Source: Bacillota bacterium (lineage in GTDB: Bacteria > Nitrospirota_A > Leptospirillia > Leptospirillales > JAMCRA01). Taken from it: a stretch of DNA of 6,713 nt. The translations under genes and the position numbers were made by a program. This document shows, in pieces, positions 4,774-6,713 of the stretch. Under the pieces are notes generated by a model. That model had not been told where the DNA came from and made no database searches. It was given only the letters and a program-made list of their open reading frames with translations. The stretch's first letter is position 1, and each line of letters begins with the position of its first letter. The stretch covers positions 1 through 6,713 of the forward strand of contig JAMCRA010000002.1 in the NCBI GenBank assembly GCA_023380285.1, in the 5' to 3' direction.

Positions 4774-5718
4774 TTATTCGCCGCCCAATCCCTTCTGCCG
4801 CCAGTATGCTTCAAACAGGCGGGCGACTTCTTCTATTTCCCCGCTGTTCCTGATGGCCTTGAGCCAGCGCTGGGGGATGGCGTCAAAGCCGTAGTAGGTT
4901 CCAGCCAGACCGCCGGTGATGCAGCCTGCCGTGTCGGTGTCCTCTCCCCGGTTGATCACGTCCACCAGGGTGTCCTCAAAGCTTTCGTTGTTGAGGAAGG
5001 CCTGTACCGAGGCCGCCAGGGTGTCCAGTGAATTCCCCCGGGGCGGGACCGGATCGGCCCCCTTCTGTACGCTTCTGATGATGTGCCAGAAGAACTTTGA
5101 GGGGAGTATGTCCATTTCACTGCAGAACCCGTCGGTAAGCTCCAGTGCCCGGCTGACCATCTGCCTCCTGTCTCCCCCATTCCCGGCCAGCCTCACCAGC
5201 AGGTTGTAAAAAATGCAGCAGGTTGCGCTGTCGTAGCTGTAGTGAGTCATAAGGCATATCTCAGCCGACCACTTGGCTATTTTCTGCATTTCCTGCCAGT
5301 ATCCCAGGGTAACCGGCATGGTGCGCATAAGTCCGCCGTTGCTGTCCATCTTGTTGAGTATCTGGGCGGTCTTACGGGAGGCCTCCCTCCAGTTGCCTGT
5401 CTTCATGTAGTTGCCTATGGACTCCCTGGTGGTGGTGCCTATATCCCTGGGGCCCGACTGGTACCAGCGCAGGAAGTTGTGCCCTATTTCCTCCAGGGGG
5501 TAGGCCGGGTTGGCAAGTATTCCTCTGGCCACGTCCAGCGTCATCCTGGTATCGTCGGTCCATTCCCCGGGTTCCAGGCCCAGGCAGCCGCCCCCGGTCA
5601 TTTCTTTGAAAACACCGTATTTTTCTTTAATTGCTTCTGCGGTCATGGACTCCACCGGCCCGCCCAAGGCGTCTCCCACAACCACTCCGAAAAAGGCTCC
5701 CTGCAGAATTCTGTTCAC
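4774..5718 (-). CDS. ADP-ribosylglycohydrolase family protein (DraG/ARH-like)
   Basis: About 314 residues, a usual length for the family, whose members hydrolyse ADP-ribose from proteins or small molecules using two Mg ions. Counting from the GTG at 5718, the N-terminal helix holds GDALGGPVE (about 15-23). WTDDTRMTLDVA (53-64) gives the first metal-binding D-D-T. SNGGLMR (126-132) follows, and the C-terminal GEDTDTAG (258-265) gives the second metal-binding DTD, so all catalytic signatures are intact. AGGGGAG (5727-5733) is eight bases before the GTG at 5718, whereas the GTG at 5727 overlaps it, so I prefer 5718. It follows the transglycosylase by only 24 bases, suggesting one operon. No ADP-ribosyltransferase or nitrogenase gene is visible, so a specific DraG role is not supported and the substrate is unknown. 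It appears cytoplasmic. Confidence 0.92.
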   Translation of the reverse strand: MNRILQGAFFGVVVGDALGGPVESMTAEAIKEKYGVFKEMTGGGCLGLEPGEWTDDTRMTLDVARGILANPAYPLEEIGHNFLRWYQSGPRDIGTTTRESIGNYMKTGNWREASRKTAQILNKMDSNGGLMRTMPVTLGYWQEMQKIAKWSAEICLMTHYSYDSATCCIFYNLLVRLAGNGGDRRQMVSRALELTDGFCSEMDILPSKFFWHIIRSVQKGADPVPPRGNSLDTLAASVQAFLNNESFEDTLVDVINRGEDTDTAGCITGGLAGTYYGFDAIPQRWLKAIRNSGEIEEVARLFEAYWRQKGLGGE

Positions 5719-5726
5719 TCTATACA

Positions 5727-5733
5727 CTCCCCT
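5727..5733 (-). promoter_or_regulatory. Ribosome binding site that decides the ADP-ribosylglycohydrolase start
   Basis: AGGGGAG on the minus strand overlaps the first possible GTG (5727-5725) but stands eight bases before the second GTG (5718-5716), which makes the second the likelier start. Confidence 0.7.
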
Positions 5734-5742
5734 GAAAAAAGG

Positions 5743-6330
5743 TTATTTGCCGCTGGTGGGTTGATCCTTGTACAGGTAGCTGTACACCTGCTGGTAGAAA
5801 AGTACTTTACGGATAAACTGGCGGGTTTCCGGGTAGGGAATGCGGTCCACCCTGCCCTTTTCGCCGTTCCACTGCCCCTGCTCAACCCACTTTTTAACGT
5901 TTCCGGTTCCCGCATTATACGCCCCCAGCATCATTACAGTGCTGCCATTATACTCATCAAGGAGGTGACCTACATAGTAGGCCCCTATTTCTATATTTTT
6001 CTCCGGATTGAAAAGCAGGTCACTGCTGTAATTATTTATGCCCTTCCGGCCGGCCACCCACCTGCCGGTTTCAGGCATCACCTGCATAAGTCCCCGGGCT
6101 CCCTTTATGGAAACGGCCTCCGGGTTGAAATTGCTCTCGGTTTTTACCATGGCGGCCAGCAAATAGCGGTCCACACCGGACCCGGCAGCCTGGCTGAAAA
6201 TAACCTGACGGTAGGGGACGGGAAAAATGAAGCGGCCTATATCCCCGGCGTTTAGGGCCAGGAGGACCAGCAAAGCCGCTATGAGAAGCCTTACTCCTCT
6301 ATATTTTCTGCGCTTGTGGTTTATGATCAA
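5743..6330 (-). CDS. Membrane-anchored or secreted lytic transglycosylase (SLT domain, GH23)
   Basis: A 195-residue protein with a basic N-terminus (KRRKYRGVR, 6-14) and a hydrophobic segment (about 15-28) that acts as signal peptide or anchor. A Slt70-type catalytic domain follows. It has the catalytic Glu in VKTESNFNP (E65), the GARGLMQVMPETG block (77-89) and GAYNAGTGNVKKW (136-148). These enzymes cleave the MurNAc-GlcNAc bond of peptidoglycan with formation of 1,6-anhydro-MurNAc, outside the membrane. The start is taken as the TTG at 6330, which overlaps the coaE end by 32 bases. A TGA lies just upstream in frame, so no longer version exists, but the ribosome site is weak. The overlap implies coupling with coaE. 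The domain is complete and short, like other small SLT proteins. Confidence 0.92.
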   Translation of the reverse strand: MIINHKRRKYRGVRLLIAALLVLLALNAGDIGRFIFPVPYRQVIFSQAAGSGVDRYLLAAMVKTESNFNPEAVSIKGARGLMQVMPETGRWVAGRKGINNYSSDLLFNPEKNIEIGAYYVGHLLDEYNGSTVMMLGAYNAGTGNVKKWVEQGQWNGEKGRVDRIPYPETRQFIRKVLFYQQVYSYLYKDQPTSGK

Positions 6331-6713
6331 AAAGAATCAGCTCATTCCATATAGCGTCAACCTGGGCCAGGGTTTTCTCAATAGGACCCCCATTATCTAT
6401 TATCCTGTCAGCGTGCCTGCACTTTTCTTCCTGGGGCATCTGGGCCGATATACGCTTGATGACGTCTTCCCGGGGCCAGGGCCTCCTGGCCATCACCCTT
6501 TTTATCTGGACCTCCGGGCTTACTGTAACCACCCAGGTCTCATCAATAATTCTGTTCCAGCCCGATTCGACGAGGAGAGGCACCTCCACCACCAGTGCCG
6601 GTGATTTGCTCTGCCCGCTCCTGTATTGTGAAATAAGGGCTGCCAACCTCCTTCGAATTTCCGGGTGTATAATACTCTCCAGCCTGGCCCTGGCCCCGGG
6701 ATCGTTAAAAACA
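6299..6713 (-). CDS. coaE: Dephospho-CoA kinase, C-terminal part (runs off the right edge)
   Basis: 137 codons are visible to the TAG at 6299-6301; the reading frame is open to the window edge and the N-terminus lies beyond it. The visible part begins VFNDPGARARLESIIHPEI, the CoaE-specific helix with the conserved IIHP. VEVPLLVESGW follows, then the lid region RRPWPREDVIKRISAQMP and QEEKCRHADRIIDNGG. This is the diagnostic CoaE order: R...RI-x-x-Q...EEK...AD-x-(V/I)-I-x-N-x-G. The enzyme phosphorylates the ribose 3'-OH of dephospho-CoA, the last step of coenzyme A synthesis, in the cytosol. The P-loop (GxTGSGKS) should be in the missing part. It is first in the visible minus-strand operon and overlaps the transglycosylase start. 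Confidence 0.93.
   Translation of the reverse strand, partial: VFNDPGARARLESIIHPEIRRRLAALISQYRSGQSKSPALVVEVPLLVESGWNRIIDETWVVTVSPEVQIKRVMARRPWPREDVIKRISAQMPQEEKCRHADRIIDNGGPIEKTLAQVDAIWNELILFDHKPQAQKI

Noticed and set aside
4774..5727. A DraG assignment with a role in nitrogenase regulation
   Set aside because: The family signatures fit, but neither DraT nor nif genes are visible, so only the general family name is supported.
5242..6255. Long plus-strand open frame (337 codons) over the transglycosylase and glycohydrolase genes
   Set aside because: It lies antisense to two genes with intact catalytic motifs. Its translation shows no family features, and long antisense frames are expected in GC-rich DNA.

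Overview
The window looks like a chromosomal segment of a Gram-positive, probably anaerobic Firmicute of the Desulfotomaculum/Pelotomaculum type. This placement is an inference from strong AGGAGG-type ribosome sites, GTG and TTG starts, Firmicute-style ABC-2 permeases and several degraded transposases. No full-length taxonomic marker is present. The left two thirds (about 1-4473) is visibly AT-rich and littered with transposase remnants. The right third (about 4750-6713) is visibly GC-rich and reads as ordinary core genome on the minus strand. A tRNA-Leu gene lies at the seam, with its 3' end facing the AT-rich side.

Left part, plus strand: the last 23 codons of an ABC transporter ATPase are followed by two paralogous 265-residue ABC-2 permeases (79-876 and 931-1728). 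Together they probably form one ATPase plus permease heterodimer exporter operon. A 434-base gap (1729-2162) follows. It has no intact gene but holds two transposase fossils: an internally deleted Y1 (REP-associated/IS200-like) transposase on the minus strand and the N-terminal piece of an IS256-type transposase on the plus strand. An intact major facilitator transporter follows (2163-3368).

Middle part: a 418-base element (3516-3933) bounded by 41-base imperfect inverted repeats carries a broken Y1 transposase. It abuts a 5'-truncated IS3-family (IS150-like) transposase with an in-frame TGA (3935-4393). The presumed right end of that insertion sequence lies at about 4473. A hairpin plus T-run at 4389-4423 is a minus-strand intrinsic terminator, lying downstream of tRNA-Leu(GAG) (4497-4581). 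Upstream of the tRNA is a degenerate 5' half of a second tRNA-Leu, and in front of that a good sigma-A-like promoter, so both appear to belong to one transcript.

Right part, minus strand: coaE (3' part), a lytic transglycosylase and an ADP-ribosylglycohydrolase are tightly packed in one apparent operon transcribed toward the tRNA. I find no convincing wholly new system. The most interesting material is the inverted-repeat element with a Y1 remnant, the tandem real/pseudo tRNA-Leu, and the tRNA-anchored compositional boundary.
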